A program made the translations under genes and the position numbers. From the NCBI GenBank assembly GCA_037957365.1, contig JARHVA010000006.1, positions 8,163,001 through 8,227,000 of the forward strand: a stretch of DNA of 64,000 nucleotides, read 5' to 3'. The notes under the pieces are model-generated. The model was not told where the DNA came from and did not search any database. It saw nothing but the letters and a program-made list of their open reading frames with translations. Numbering within the stretch: the first letter of the stretch is position 1; every line of letters starts with the position of its first letter. The stretch is from Torreya grandis (lineage: Eukaryota; Streptophyta; Pinopsida; Cupressales; Taxaceae). Shown here in pieces: positions 24,380-36,124 of the stretch.

Positions 24380-25200
24380 TGTTCCTTGTTAAGGAGAAGA
24401 CCCTTTGTTTTTTGACTTATCATGGGTACACTCACGAGCAAAGTGGTCATCTCCATAAATGAAGTAACCTCCATGTGGTCCTTTCTTATCAAACTATTGG
24501 TTTCCTTTGAAACCATTGCCTAGTTTCCAGTTACCTACACCAATGTTGAATCTAAAATCTTGACTCTTGAGCTGACTCTTGGAGTCTTCACTCCTTCGCT
24601 TCCAATTCTTCTTTTTGAAATTTGGCTTATAACTTTCAAACTTTTTCTTAAACCTATCTCTAACCTGAGTAAGAGATTTTAATTTTTATTCTTATTTGAC
24701 TTCCTTCTCAAATACTTGGTCCATGGTAGATGGTCCATGAACATCCACCTCTCCACCAATTTGGGGTTTTAATCCTATGATAAAATTTATAATTTTGAAC
24801 GTCTCATCAGCTTGATACTAAGGCACACATTTTAGAATTTTGGTGAACTATTCCCAGTACTCATTCACTGATAGGTCTCCTTGCTTTAGATTTTATAAAT
24901 ATGTAAGCTTTTGGTCAAAGTATATCTGTGCAAGCCACTGTGATCTAAAAAATATCACAACCTACTCCCATGTGGTGGTGGTCAAGTTAAGATTCATTTT
25001 AATGCTATAATTCAGTCCCAAGTCTTATTCATGTCTGCAAGAATCTAATCCAACTTTGTTGTTTATTTAGCAATAAATTGGTTAGGATCAAATTGAAGGT
25101 TTTTGTTATTAAAATCTGATGGACCCTCACTGAATACTCTAAATCACACCATTCTCCTTTTTGATAAATAGAAGAATATGAAAATGTCATTAGACTCATT
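24380..25200 (-). pseudogene. E1 gag with zinc knuckle (broken)
   Basis: Near 24426-24490 the translation reads YFIYGDDHFARECTHDK, a CCHC knuckle in which the first two Cys are now Tyr. Upstream (24700-25150) are fragments of the capsid-like gag core, including RIFSEGPSDFNNKNLQFDPN close to the start. Several stops and shifts. Confidence 0.68.
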
Positions 25201-25236
25201 AAGTCATAGAGTTTGAGCCACAACTATGATATCACA

Positions 25237-25790
25237 TGTAACATCCCCATTAGGATCTACTTATAATAATGCACTATATATATTTTTTAATTTAATCTAT
25301 ATATTTTTACATTAGATTCCACTGTGAGAATATAATTAATGACCCAAACTTAACACACTAATTATGTTAACTATAAATATGTAACATCTGTCAATTACTA
25401 ATCACTATAAATATGAAACAAAATATAATTAAATATAGAAAGTAATTACAAAATTCTATCCACATTTGGTATAATAATACAACCACTAATGCCAATGTAC
25501 AAATGAGTAAATGATGACAATCCATCAGTAATAATGTTTTAATAGTATTAAATAGAATATAAGACACAAGATACAAGGCTCCATGAAGCATGTACTCCCC
25601 AAACTCATGTATCTATGGTAATATTAAGTATAGTCTCTAAATAAGTATTGTTATGGGGAGGGAGATCATCATTCAAGTGATTTTATACACCAACCATAGA
25701 TTATTGATCTTCTACACAATCTTCCATCAGGGGATGTCCCTCCCTTATTATATGGGTAGATAATAATGGTGCAGGAATCCAAAGAGACAA
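25237..25790 (-). repeat. E1 5' LTR (outer end unresolved)
   Basis: The LTR end is well placed: the plus strand starts TGTAACATCCCC at 25237, directly beyond the PBS-like TGTGATATCATAG. The outer end towards higher coordinates was not found; 25790 is only where recognisable character changes. Confidence 0.45.
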
Positions 25791-26360
25791 GCTCGTGTTA
25801 GAGTATGTATTCCATGTATATTTATCATGTTTACTAGTGTCTTAGCTAGCTATTTCATCTTGTAGTGAGTTTTGCTTTATCCTAGATTAGTTAGATTAGC
25901 TAGATTAGTATTTTTTCTTGCCTATATAAGAAAGTGCTTATGATCTAGAAATTTGACTCAAGAGAGGATGGTTAGTATGGTTTTAGTTCCAAAATGAAAA
26001 CAAAATGAAAGAAACACACTAATGGCATAACATCTCTAGGCCTATACACTAGGGAGAGCTTAGTTAAAAAAATAAATGATAAACACAACTAAAAAGGAAG
26101 GAATAAAATATAATAATTCCTTCACCTTCATTGGATGTTCCAAATGCCTTTGTAGTGGTAACTTACTTGGTTTTGTGCTCCTCAAGTCCTTGGCAATAGA
26201 AGCTTGGATACCTCCATCTCTCCTTGACACTTTTGGCTTATGGCTTGGCTAGGATTGGAATCAATTTGGCATGGTAACACTAGTTGATTGAAGCTTTGTA
26301 ATCAATTCTGCATTATAACTTTGCATAATCATGTCTTAAAATTCATGTGGTGAGGCCTCC

Positions 26361-26368
26361 TATTTATA
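26361..26368 (-). promoter_or_regulatory. TATA box in LTR-like DNA
   Basis: The minus strand reads TATAAATAGGAGGCC, a classic plant TATA context. It lies in sequence otherwise resembling an LTR. That it starts transcription is inference. Confidence 0.45.
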
Positions 26369-27394
26369 GATTTTTGAGAATGACTAAAATCAACCTGAAC
26401 CATCCATCCTAAGATGCAGATGTGTGGTTGACGATTAATTCAAAATTTATAATTATCATCATCATTACATTAGAAAGGGAAATTAAGAGGCATGGAGGGT
26501 GTCATCGAAGGCATTGATAAGGCATGGAGGGCATGAATCTTGATATTTATGGCATTTATGGCCTAGGGATGTCTTCTTAATAAATGAGGTTACCTGATGA
26601 TGCAAATATTCAATATTCATTTCCAAAAATAAGTATTGAACAAGTTTTCATGGAATTTTCGATTAGGTTTTGATTTCAATTAATTAGCTCTTAAGCATGC
26701 TTAAGCACTTTGTGCACAAATTACTCAAATTGATCAGAATGCCTTGTTATTGGTCTAAATTTTGACTAGATTGGAATTGGAAGGCAATGTTAGGTGCATT
26801 AGATCTATATTCCTATTTAGGATGTTACCCAAAAAAAATAACAAAGGCACTTGTCTTATGCAGAAGATTTGATAGGAATTAGCAATCCAGAGCACCCAAG
26901 TGCAAAATTCACATTTTGACTCGAAAGATCTGATCAAAGTTAGCTACCCCATAAATTGTATTGCCCCATTTAATGATACTTTGGCCAAAATTAGCACTTG
27001 AATATGTTAGTTTCACATCATTTAGCATGTTTTAGTGTTTTTAGGCCAAATTGTGCATTTTAAGTGAAAATTGGTCAACAACCTGATTGGAGGTTATTGG
27101 TAGCCAGATTTAAGTGTCTATAGTTTGTCCCTATTTGAGAAGGCATTGCAAGTTATAAGCATAATAATGTCTTCTCAAATAATTAAAAGGTCTTGTATGC
27201 CTACAACTACAATGATGATAAACTAACTGTATGAGGCACCCTCGAGGGAATGGTTAGCACAAACAGGTTGGTAAATGGTCCCTCGATAAGTAGCAAAATG
27301 AGAGGACCAAAGAAAAAAAAGATGATGGGGTGAAAACACAATGATAGTGAAAAATTAGTCAAAATAATTAATAATGCAAGTGGGATGGTGTACA

Positions 27395-27665
27395 ATGGTT
27401 TGCCCAAGGTAGTTATAAGCATTGTACCCCGATAGTGGCAATGTGGTGTGATAACATAATGATTTTCCCAAAGGTGGTTATAATCATTGAGAAGATGGAG
27501 CTACCCCAGTTAGGATAGACAAACTAGATAATAACATGCCCTTGTATAGGTATAAAAATTAAAGTGGTGACAACACAATGATTTTTCCAAAGATATTTAT
27601 AATCATTGAGAAATGCAGGTGGGATGGTTATAATCATTTGACCCCGATTATGGCAAACATGATAA
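27395..27665. repeat. Degenerate repeats around 'ggttataatcattga'
   Basis: 'cccaagg.agttataagcattg', 'cccaaaggtggttataatcattgagaa', 'ccaaagatatttataatcattgagaaa' and 'gggatggttataatcatttg' follow one another at about 40-110 bp spacing. Echoes occur at 29010 and 29055. Confidence 0.65.
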
Positions 27666-28631
27666 ACATGGTTGAGGATGATGATAATTTAACATATAGG
27701 GTAATGATGAATTAGAGCAACCTACTAGTATGGAGATGCTCATTTGAACTAATAAAAGTTAATTTTTTTTCATGTTTAATTACTCTATTTGGGATATGAT
27801 TAGGATTGAATCGAGATGCTAGTGCTAAAGAGATGTTGTCATTGCTAAATAGACTTCTTGATGTTGAGGTTTGTTGTAGCATGTGTCAATAGGTGTCATA
27901 GTATAACATCATGAGGATTTGGCCAAAATATGCATGAGGTCTGACTCCCATAATCCAATACTGAATAGAAAACAATGCACTAATGATAGAAACCATGATG
28001 AAAATGGAAACATATGAATATGGTTGGATTCAAGTGTAAGTGTGGGTAAGGAATCACCCAATGAATACACATAAATTGAATCAAGGCAATAGTATTGAAA
28101 GCAAACAAATAGGTAGACAAATAAACAAAATAAGCAGAAATAAAAAAACAAACAATGCAATAAAAATTTTATGAACATTACCCCTAGAAAATAGGTGACA
28201 ACTTAATAAACAAACAAAATAGGGGAATAGAAGAAAAGGAAGGGGGTGGCTGAGCTATCTCTATATGCACTAGGCAAGTAGATGCTGCCTACATAGTTTT
28301 ATGAATGTAATATCCAATAAAAAAACTTCAAGCCAAATGTAGTTCTCCCAAGGAATGGGAAGAATGTGATAACTGAGGAAAACAAACAGAATGGATGTGA
28401 TAGAAGAGGAATGGTCTTTCAAAATAGAAAGTGCATGAGGAAAAAGGCCAAAAAGGATGGGGAAACTAAATGACAAGTGTTTTTCTTGTAACTTAGTAAG
28501 GGTTCCCAAAATCCTTAAGGCAAAGAAGTGGTGAATGTTTTTATTCTTTTATAACGATTTTTCAAATATTATTGGAATTGTTTCGGAGTATCTCAACTCA
28601 ATTGAGAATGATGAGACACTAAATTTTTTAA

Positions 28632-28795
28632 GCTCACAAAATGATGAGAGCATTCAAACTTAGGGTGCTCATAAAATGGCAAGAGCATGGCTTAGGTTGC
28701 ACACAAATTGGTGAGAGCATGGCTTAGGTTGTTCATAAAATGGTGAGAGCATGAGTTAAGGTGCTAAAAAAATAGTGAGAATGTGGCATATGGTG
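28632..28795. repeat. 32-34-bp minisatellite, five units
   Basis: Units of the type 'gctcataaaatggtgagagcatggcttaggtt' stand head to tail, becoming more diverged at both ends. Confidence 0.8.
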
Positions 28796-29409
28796 ACTGA
28801 GCTAACTTAAAAAAGTATCAAGCGTTACATAAATAGTCCCAGTGTAGGACCTCAAGTCACTATAGTTTTGCCCTTATACTGGAGGAACTCAATGAGTGTA
28901 GCATTCAATTCAAATAAAATAGGCACAATTGGTAAAAAGGCATATTATGACATAAGAAGTGGCGAGTTGGTACGTCAAGGCTTAATGTTGCCCCTAGTTT
29001 GCCCATAGGTGATTATAACTAGGACATAATGGCATAGATCGATGGTAATAATTTTTCTAAAGGTGATTATAATTAGTAGCAAGATCAGTGGTAAGAAAGG
29101 AATAACAGATGAAGGATGTAACTGCCAAAACTTTTGTCACACTATCCCAAAATATGATCTCTATCTAAATTACTTGAACCAACTAATGAAACTAATTAGA
29201 TACCTTGATGCTGAAACTACATAATGAATGGCAAAAACCAAGGTCAAACATGCTAGGCTTTAAAACACGCTGGGCCGATAGAATGGAAATGAAAAGTGGA
29301 TACAGTGAAGAGGATGGATAAGGATGGTATTTGTATAAAGAAGAATAGTGATAAAATGGCATAACTAAAATGGTCCTTATAAACAATACAATTTAGTGCT
29401 CAAGCATAG

Positions 29410-30760
29410 TACCACTTGAGATGAATAATACTCATCAGCTTAGGAAGTTCATCTCTATCTGGTATGGCAAGCCTATATGCTCTTGATCCATAATCTACAA
29501 TGATAATGAAAGGCCCCATCTAGTTTGGTTTGAATTTCCCTTTATGCTTCTTCTTAGCTATGGTATTCTTTTTGTTTTCTTTAAGAATAAGGTCACCAAG
29601 TTCAAATGTTCTATGCTTAACATGCCGATTATAGTGGCCTTTGAGTCGATTCTAATATCATTGAATATTATTGAGGGTTGCTATGCATTTATCATCAAGT
29701 AGGTCTAGCTCTTATAGGCGAGCTACTCGGTAGCCATGATCATCTAGGACATGCTTGAAAGAGATGCATAGTGAAGGCAATTTGACCTCAATGGGAAGGA
29801 TGGCTTTAGTACCATAAATAAGTGAGTATGGAGTGGATCTTGTGGGGGTATGATTATGGGTACAATATACCCAAAGGGCAAGGAATATATGCAAATGCCA
29901 ATCATGATCGGCGTCATTGATAATTTTTTTGAGTATATTGATAATGGTTTTGTTGGATGCCTCAGTTTGGCCATTACCTTGAGGGTAATATGATGTAAAA
30001 AAATATTGTGTGATGTTATATTTAGTACATATCTAGTCTACATCCTTATTATTAAATAATCCTCCATTATCAGATATAATGCCAGAGGGGATACCATAGC
30101 AGTAAATGAGATGGTTAAAAATGAATTTGTAAATTTTCTTTCTAGTCACATAAGTGAGGGGTATAACTTCAACCCACTTAGTGAAATATTTGATGGTGAT
30201 AAGGATATGTTTATGGCCATCATATGAAGTGGGTTTAATCTTTCAAATGAGGTCAAGTCCCCATGTAGAAAATGGCCATGGTGTTAAAATCTATTTTAGA
30301 GTTTTTGCTGGGGCATGAATCAGATTAGCATGCCATTGATATTTATCACATTTTTTTACATATGCAATGGCATCTAAATCTATTATAGGCCAATAATAAT
30401 CAATACACAAGAGATTTTTGGATAGGAATACCCCATTAGAATGAGCTCCACATACTCCTTCGTGAACTTATCTTAACACTAGTGTAGACTCTACCGAAGT
30501 TAAACAATGAAGCTGAGTTCCATCAAAACTACGATGGTAAAGGGTAGATCCAAGTAGAGTATAATGAGTGTAACGATGAATGAAGGATTTTGTTTGTTTT
30601 TGAGATAGGTTAGGTGGAAAAACTTAGTCATGGAGGTAGTTGTAAAGGTCTAAGTACCAGATAGAATTAGGACCAACAATATCACAAATCATGGCAATAG
30701 TTGAAGGTTCATGAGCTGGTGCTGACAAATTCTCGATGAGGAACTGATACTATCTAGATT
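29410..30760 (-). pseudogene. E2 integrase (broken)
   Basis: The zinc domain near 30330-30470 reads VHEGVCGAHSNG...YYWPIID...CDKYQ: both His and the first Cys remain, and the second Cys is Tyr. The core shows WGLDLI (about 30250), ISDNGG (about 30070) and NGQTEASNK (about 29960), so all three catalytic acids are visible. The C-terminal part ends with GPFIIIVDYGSRAYRLAIPD and IHLKWYY near 29410. Many stops. Confidence 0.86.
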
Positions 30761-30789
30761 TATCTATTTGTTGAATTAGAGAGCCAATA

Positions 30790-31155
30790 TTAGCCATGGC
30801 ATCTATAGTTCTATTATTAGCATTTGATATGTGCTCAAACTGAATATTGGCAATTTGTTGCTAAAGAGTGTCAACCATGGATTTATATGGAACCAGTTTG
30901 TCATCTTTGGTCTAAAAATGATATGTGACCTGACTGATGATTAACTAAGAATCACCATAAACTTGGAGATGAGATAAGTTCCAATGCACTGCTTGTTAAA
31001 GTCCTAGAATAAGTGCTTCATATTCAACCATGTTATTTATACAAGGAAAGTTGATTCTAAATGATTTAAAAATTTGATCCCCCTATGGTGTAATAAACAA
31101 TAGGCCTACCCTTGATTTATGTATATGAACCATCAAAATATAGTTTCCAAGGTTG
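30790..31155 (-). pseudogene. E2 archaeal-type RNase H (aRNH)
   Basis: WKLYFDGSYT at the start keeps the first Asp. Then come FRINFPCINNMVEYEALILG, VYGDS and, near the end, NANNRTIDAMA. This 'FDGS...TNN.AEYEALI.GL...GDS' pattern is the second RNase H carried by plant Tat elements. It lies between RNase H and integrase, the usual Tat position. Stops and shifts are present. Confidence 0.82.
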
Positions 31156-31620
31156 CTCCTCAAGGGCTGCATCAATGACGGTCATTATGGATTCATCAAA
31201 AAATTGAAATATGAGTGGTTGTGTGTCTATGAGAGGTGTTTCGACAAGTTGATTTGTAAGAACTTGTCCCTTGATTGCCTTTTGAGTGACATACTCTATG
31301 TCAAAATCATTGAGGAGCATGATCCATTTATCCATTCTACCTTGAAAATCTATTTTAGATAGTAGATAATTAAGTGGATCTACTTTTAAAATTACCATGG
31401 TCTTATTATTCAACATGTAATGGCATAGTTCCTGAGCTACAAAGACCATGGCTAGACAAGCTTTTTCAATAGGTGCATAGTTATATTCATATGTAACCAA
31501 GGTATGGCTTAGGTAGTATATGGCATGTTCTTTTCCATTGCCATCATTTTGAGCCAAGAGTGCCCCTAGAGTATGGTATATGGCATATGAGGTAATAAAA
31601 TAGGCAAATTAACATGATAG
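31156..31620 (-). pseudogene. E2 RNase H
   Basis: 31117-31557 is one long frame with GKEHAIYYLSHTLVTYEYNY and EKACLAMVFVAQELCHYMLN, the Tat RNase H signature. It continues through a connector directly into the aRNH start. Confidence 0.88.
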
Positions 31621-31699
31621 TCTTTGAGTTGTTGAAAAGTTATTTGGCAGTGATCATTCTAGTGAAATACAACTTCTTTCTTTAAAAGGTGTGAAAATG

Positions 31700-32679
31700 G
31701 ATGACACTCATTTGCTAAATGAGAGATGAAGCATTAGATTGATTATATCTTACCCTGTAAACTATGGAGTTGCTTTAAATTGATTGGTGGTGGCATCTCA
31801 GTTATAGCATGGACTTTAGCCAGATTGACTTCAATACCTCTATGAGACATGATGAAGCCAACTAATTTACCTAAAGTTACACCGAACACACATTTTTTTG
31901 GATTGAGTCTAAATTTTTACTCCTATAATCTTTCAAATATCTTACATAGTATTGCTAGATGGTTGACCCTAGTTTTGGATTTTCCTAATATGTCATCAAC
32001 ACAGTCTCTAACAATATCATGAATCATATCATGGAATATGATAGTCATGGCCATTTGATATGTAGCTCTAACATTCTTAAGGTCAAATGGCATTACCTAA
32101 TAACAAAATGTTCTCCATAGAGTTGTGAATGCTATTTTATGTTGGTATTTTGGGGCTATTCTAATCTGGTTGTATCTTGAAAAGCCATCCATGAGTGAAA
32201 TTTTCATAACCTACCATGGAGTCGATGATCATGTCTATATTAGACAAGGTAAAATCATCTTTAGAACAAGTTTTGTTGATGTCTCAAAAATTAGTACAAA
32301 TTTAGATCCCTTTAGATTTTTTACTAATAGGTACCAGATTAGAGATCCATTTTAAGTAGTCAATGGATCAGATACATCCTAATTCTAAGAGTTTTTCCAA
32401 CTCTTTCTTTACCAATACAATAATGTGAGGATGCATCTTATGTAGCTTTTTTTTTAATAATTTGACATCAAGATTAACCACAAGGTGGTGTAGAACTAAG
32501 TTAAGGTCTAAACCTGGCATGTCAGAATAGGCCCATGCAAATATATCTATAAATTCTCTCAATAGAGCTATAAAGACATCACATTCTTCCTCACTGAGGG
32601 ATGCCCCTAATTTTATCCATTTTAGGTCTGATAGAGTCTTAATATTTATCTCTATTATATCTTTGACTAGAAAGGTCAA
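31700..32679 (-). pseudogene. E2 reverse transcriptase (broken)
   Basis: 32368-32679 encodes the RT lead-in (FIDIFAWAYSDMPGLDLNLV) and KMHPHIIVLVKKELEKLLEL. Near 31990-32050 the catalytic box reads CVDDILG, so the expected Tyr is Cys while both Asp remain. VMPFDLKNVRATYQMAMT precedes it. Confidence 0.88.
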
Positions 32680-32819
32680 GTTGTCTTTTAGGATAGTAGG
32701 TAAGGACTCGAACTACTGAATTATGTCAGGGTCCTCTGTTAGGAATTGTTGTTCAAATTCTCCTAGGCATGATGAATCTAAGTTCCCTAATGGGAGATCT
32801 ATCCATGTGACAAAAATAG

Positions 32820-33096
32820 TGTAATGAACTGTTACACCAACATCTTAGACTATTAGTGAATCTGCCCACCAGGATCATAACATCCCACCATGCTTCCGAA
32901 GGCCCAAACTTTAGGCCAAATTTGTGCATGCACATGAGATCCACTATGTGTACGTGCCCCAGATGAACACTACAATGCCGGTGTACCCCACCCGCTCTGT
33001 GACTCAAACACGGGTGGGTGCTCTGATACCAAATGTAACAAACCGTTACACCAAAATCCCAAACTGTTAGTGAATTTGCCCACCAGGATCATAACA
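32820..33096 (-). mobile_element. 277-bp miniature LTR element (SMART/TRIM-like)
   Basis: Two 63-bp direct repeats (32820-32882 and 33034-33096), TGTTATGATCCTGGTGGGCA...GTTACA on the minus strand, flank a 151-bp interior. The interior starts with a PBS TGGTATCAGAGC (33020-33031, 2 nt from the LTR) and ends with a purine tract GGTGGGA (32883-32889). The 5-bp TSD AATAG is perfect at 32815-32819 and 33097-33101. It has no coding capacity. The repeats differ at about nine positions, mostly transitions. Size and layout match the smallest plant LTR elements, called SMARTs or TRIMs. Confidence 0.9.
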
Positions 33097-33101
33097 AATA
33101 G

Positions 33102-33674
33102 TCAATTTTTTAAAAGAATTTGATCAAATACTTGTTGCTCAAAGTTGAACTTAGATCTAAAGGCAAGTTTATCATTGGTGGTCTCTTAGTCTAAATTTGA
33201 AGAAGAATGAACACCCGTGTCTAATGGCACCTGAAATAGATTTTCACCACTAGACTAGCCTTTATCTTTACTTTTTCCCTGGTCAGAAAGTGTCTCAAAG
33301 AGGTTTTCAATTTGGGACCTTAATGTTTTAATTATTTGTTTTTGGCTAAGGGTGTTCACTCACTCTCCAAAATAGGCTACAAGATCCAATGTGATTGAGA
33401 ATCTTGATTTGTGATCCCCCAATGAAATGTTGTCTCTATGGCCTAAAAAGTCACAAAATGCCTCATCATTCTGGAACTCATCAATTGGCAGACTAGATTA
33501 TTGTTGGTCCCAATCTATCAGTTGGGGATAGTATAATGGCAATGGGTTGCGATGAATGGCCAAGGCCATCAAACAGGTTGGTTTTAGCTAGGTCATCAAA
33601 GGTGAGGCAAGGATCAGACTGTACTTAACTGTCAGCATCATCATCACTAGTTGTTGGTGATGGAGTTTGAATAA
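33102..33674 (-). pseudogene. E2 protease-RT connector region
   Basis: The minus translation gives a broken hydrophilic linker (including LPIDEFQNDEAFCDF and ending TPSPTTSDDDADS). No domain is recognised. The same frame appears to continue beyond the N-family array into 36971-37010 and 47649 and up, once one TSD copy of each insert is discounted. Confidence 0.55.
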
Positions 33675-34593
33675 TGATAGGACCAAAACCCCCAAAGCTC
33701 TGACACAACTTGTCAAATTTAAGAGCACACATGATTACCATTGTATAAGCAATTAAACATGCAGAAATACCAGAAGAACAAATAACTATCAATGAGAAAA
33801 CACACAATTGTATTCAACTCATTACAAAGGAAATTACAATAAAGAGATCACACTCTTCTTCCACCTCTGTGAGGCTTCCTCATCAAGGGCTCCAAGTAAT
33901 CTTCCCACCTAAGTAATCTTCTCTCATAGGTCACAACACACAACTAACACAAGTTGTTGTTCACCTCATTGTATATCTATACAATCGAGTATGAACCGGT
34001 ACTCCAAGTAGATCTCACCATGATCCTGCTCTTGATGTATTGCTGTCACCTTGATCTTGCTTCCCCGTTGATCCTGTTTTGACCCTCGCATACACACATC
34101 CTTGCAGACCAACCTGATCTTACTTATCACATGTAGATCTCCTCCATGATACTGCAACACCCTGCATATTAAACCTGAACTTACATACATGGGGAATCCT
34201 ACTTGATTCCACCATGGGAAGAACTCTCCAAGCTTCACATAGCTCTTCTACAAATTCTTTGCTTAACAATATAGCCCATGAGTCTATTATATAGATCTCA
34301 TGGATACACTAATTAGATAAGTGGCTCAAAGACTCGAACTAGTTTTTAACATGCAAACCCCGCGTTCACTTCACTGACTGTTCGTCAACAGCAGTTCGGA
34401 CTACCACAGGTGATCGATGTCGGTCCCTGCCTTCCTGGAGGTGACCGATGCCGGCCGATCTCCTGCTGATGCCAGTTTTTCTTTTGCATCCCCTGACCGA
34501 CGTCAGTTTTAGCCTGCCAACGCCGGTGACTGCATACTCACAGAAAACCTCCTATTTGCCTTAAGGTGTAGCTTTTAGATCCACACCCTAACA
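33675..34593 (-). repeat. N-family LTR A
   Basis: 919 bp, TGTTAGGGTGTGGATC...GGTCCTATCA on the minus strand. It lacks an 18-bp piece ('aaatatgagaggcaacac') present in B and C. Minus-strand TATATAA at 34287-34293. GACGTC-type palindrome block at 34400-34540. Confidence 0.92.
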
Positions 34594-34890
34594 ATCTCCC
34601 ACTTGGAGATAAAGAGTTGCGCCTGTACCTAAACCAGTACTCTATCTAATCTGCATCCTGACTTGTATTCCTCTTCAAGTTCCCACTTAAAGACAACCCA
34701 CCACACTCCTTGTGGTGCTACACCTATGTCTGAATTTCTCCATTCTTAGCTTACCTTCTTCTGCCATTGCTATACTCCCACTCAAACAACAACCCTTGTG
34801 AGTAACCTGTAATCAAAAACACTTAATAGATCTGGGCCATCTGTTAGTCAAACTCACTCTGAGAACGTCCAACCTCACTCTGATACCAAT
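34594..34890 (-). other. N-family interior 1
   Basis: 297 bp without an open frame of note. PPT-like purine tract (minus) at 34594-34608 and PBS TGGTATCAGAG at 34878-34888, two bases from LTR B. Confidence 0.88.
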
Positions 34891-35827
34891 TGATAGGACC
34901 GAAACCCCCAAAGCTCTGACATAACTTGTCAAATTTAAGAGCACACATGATTACCATGTATAAGCAATTAAACATGCAAAAATACCAGAAGAACAAATAA
35001 ATATCAATGAGAAAACATAGAATATGAGAGGCAACACACAATTGTATTCAACTCATTACAAAGGAAATTACAATAAAGAGATCACACTCTTCTTCCACCT
35101 CTGTGAGGCTTCCTCCTCAAGGGCTCCAAGTAATCTTCCCACCTAAGTAATCTTCTCTCATAGGTCATAACACACAGCTAACACAAGCTGTTGTTCACCT
35201 CATTGTATATCTATACAATCGAGTACGAACTGGTACTCCAAGTAGATCTCACCATGATCCTGCTCTTGATGTATTGCTGTCACCTTGATCTTGCTTCCCC
35301 GTCGATCCTATTCTGACCCTCGCATACACACATCCTTGCAGACCAACCTGATCTTACTTATCACATGTAGATCTCCTTCATGATACTGCAACACCCTACA
35401 TATTAAACTTGAACTTACATACATGGGGAATCCTACTTGATTCCACCATGGGAAGAACTCTCCAAGCTTCACATAGCTCTTCTGCAAATTATCTGCTTAA
35501 CAATATAGCCCATGAGTCTATTATATAGATCTCATGCATACACTAATTAGATAAGTGGCTCAAAGACTCGAACTAGTCTTTAACATGCAAACCCCACATT
35601 TACTTCACTGACTATTTGTCAACAACAGTTCGAACCGCCACAGGTGACCGATGTTGGTCCCTACCTTCCTAGAGGTGACCGATGCCGGCCGATCTCCTGC
35701 TGATGCCAATTTCTCTTTTGCATCCCCTGACCAACGTTGGTTTTGGCCTGTCGACGCCGGTGACTGCATACTCACAAAAAACCTCATGTTTGCCTTAAGG
35801 TGTAGCTTTTAGCTCCACACCCTAACA
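34891..35827 (-). repeat. N-family LTR B (shared middle LTR)
   Basis: 937 bp, the longest of the three. It serves as 3' LTR of one unit and 5' LTR of the next. Minus-strand TATATAA at 35521-35527. Confidence 0.92.
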
Positions 35828-36124
35828 ATCTTCCACTTGGAGATAAAGAGCTGCGCCTGTACCTAAACCAGTACTCTGTCTAATCTGCATCCTGACTTGT
35901 ATTCCTCTTCAAGCTCCCACTTGAAGACAACCCACCACACTCCTTATGGTGCTACACCTGTGTCTGAATTTCTCCATTCTCAGCTTACCTTCTTCTGCCA
36001 TTGCTATACTCCCACTCAAACAACAACCCCTATGAGTAACCTATAATCAACAACACTTAATAGATCTGGGCCATCTGTTAGTCAAACTCACTCTGAGAAT
36101 GTCCAACCTCACTCTGATACCAAT
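35828..36124 (-). other. N-family interior 2
   Basis: 297 bp, nearly identical to interior 1. PBS TGGTATCAGAG at 36112-36122. Confidence 0.88.

Larger units (their letters stand above)
20941..25236 (-). mobile_element. E1, gypsy chromovirus internal region
   Basis: Minus-strand order gag-PR-RT-RH-IN-chromodomain, bounded by a PPT (AAGGGAAAAGA, 20941-20951) directly before a TGTCACATC LTR start at 20940, and by a PBS-like sequence directly after an LTR end ...GATGTTACA at 25237. The two LTR termini form the expected short inverted repeat. Stops in every domain make it dead. The lengths of both LTRs remain unresolved. Confidence 0.85.
25791..29400 (-). repeat. LTR-like DNA, probably including the 3' LTR of E2
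   Basis: No coding domain. The block 'ggctgagctat...gcctacatag...gtagttctccca' at 28246-28352 matches one at 57370-57450 downstream of E4, which places this as LTR sequence of the same Tat family. A minus-strand TATAAATA lies at 26361-26368. Neither terminus could be fixed, and more than one LTR may be present. Confidence 0.5.
29405..33674 (-). mobile_element. E2, outer Tat-type gypsy, 3' half of pol
   Basis: Minus-strand order RT-RH-aRNH-IN, then LTR-like DNA below 29400. Coding character stops at the N-family array (33675) and resumes at 36971-37010 and again at 47649 and up. The element is therefore one copy split by later insertions. Heavily decayed. Confidence 0.82.

Noticed and set aside
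25800..26000. Copia-like LTR start in plus orientation ('tgttagagtatg' with a TATATAAG-like word)
   Set aside because: No second terminus or TSD could be found.
32753..33007. 84-codon minus-strand frame
   Set aside because: It spans the boundary of the 277-bp LTR element and is explained by its non-coding interior.
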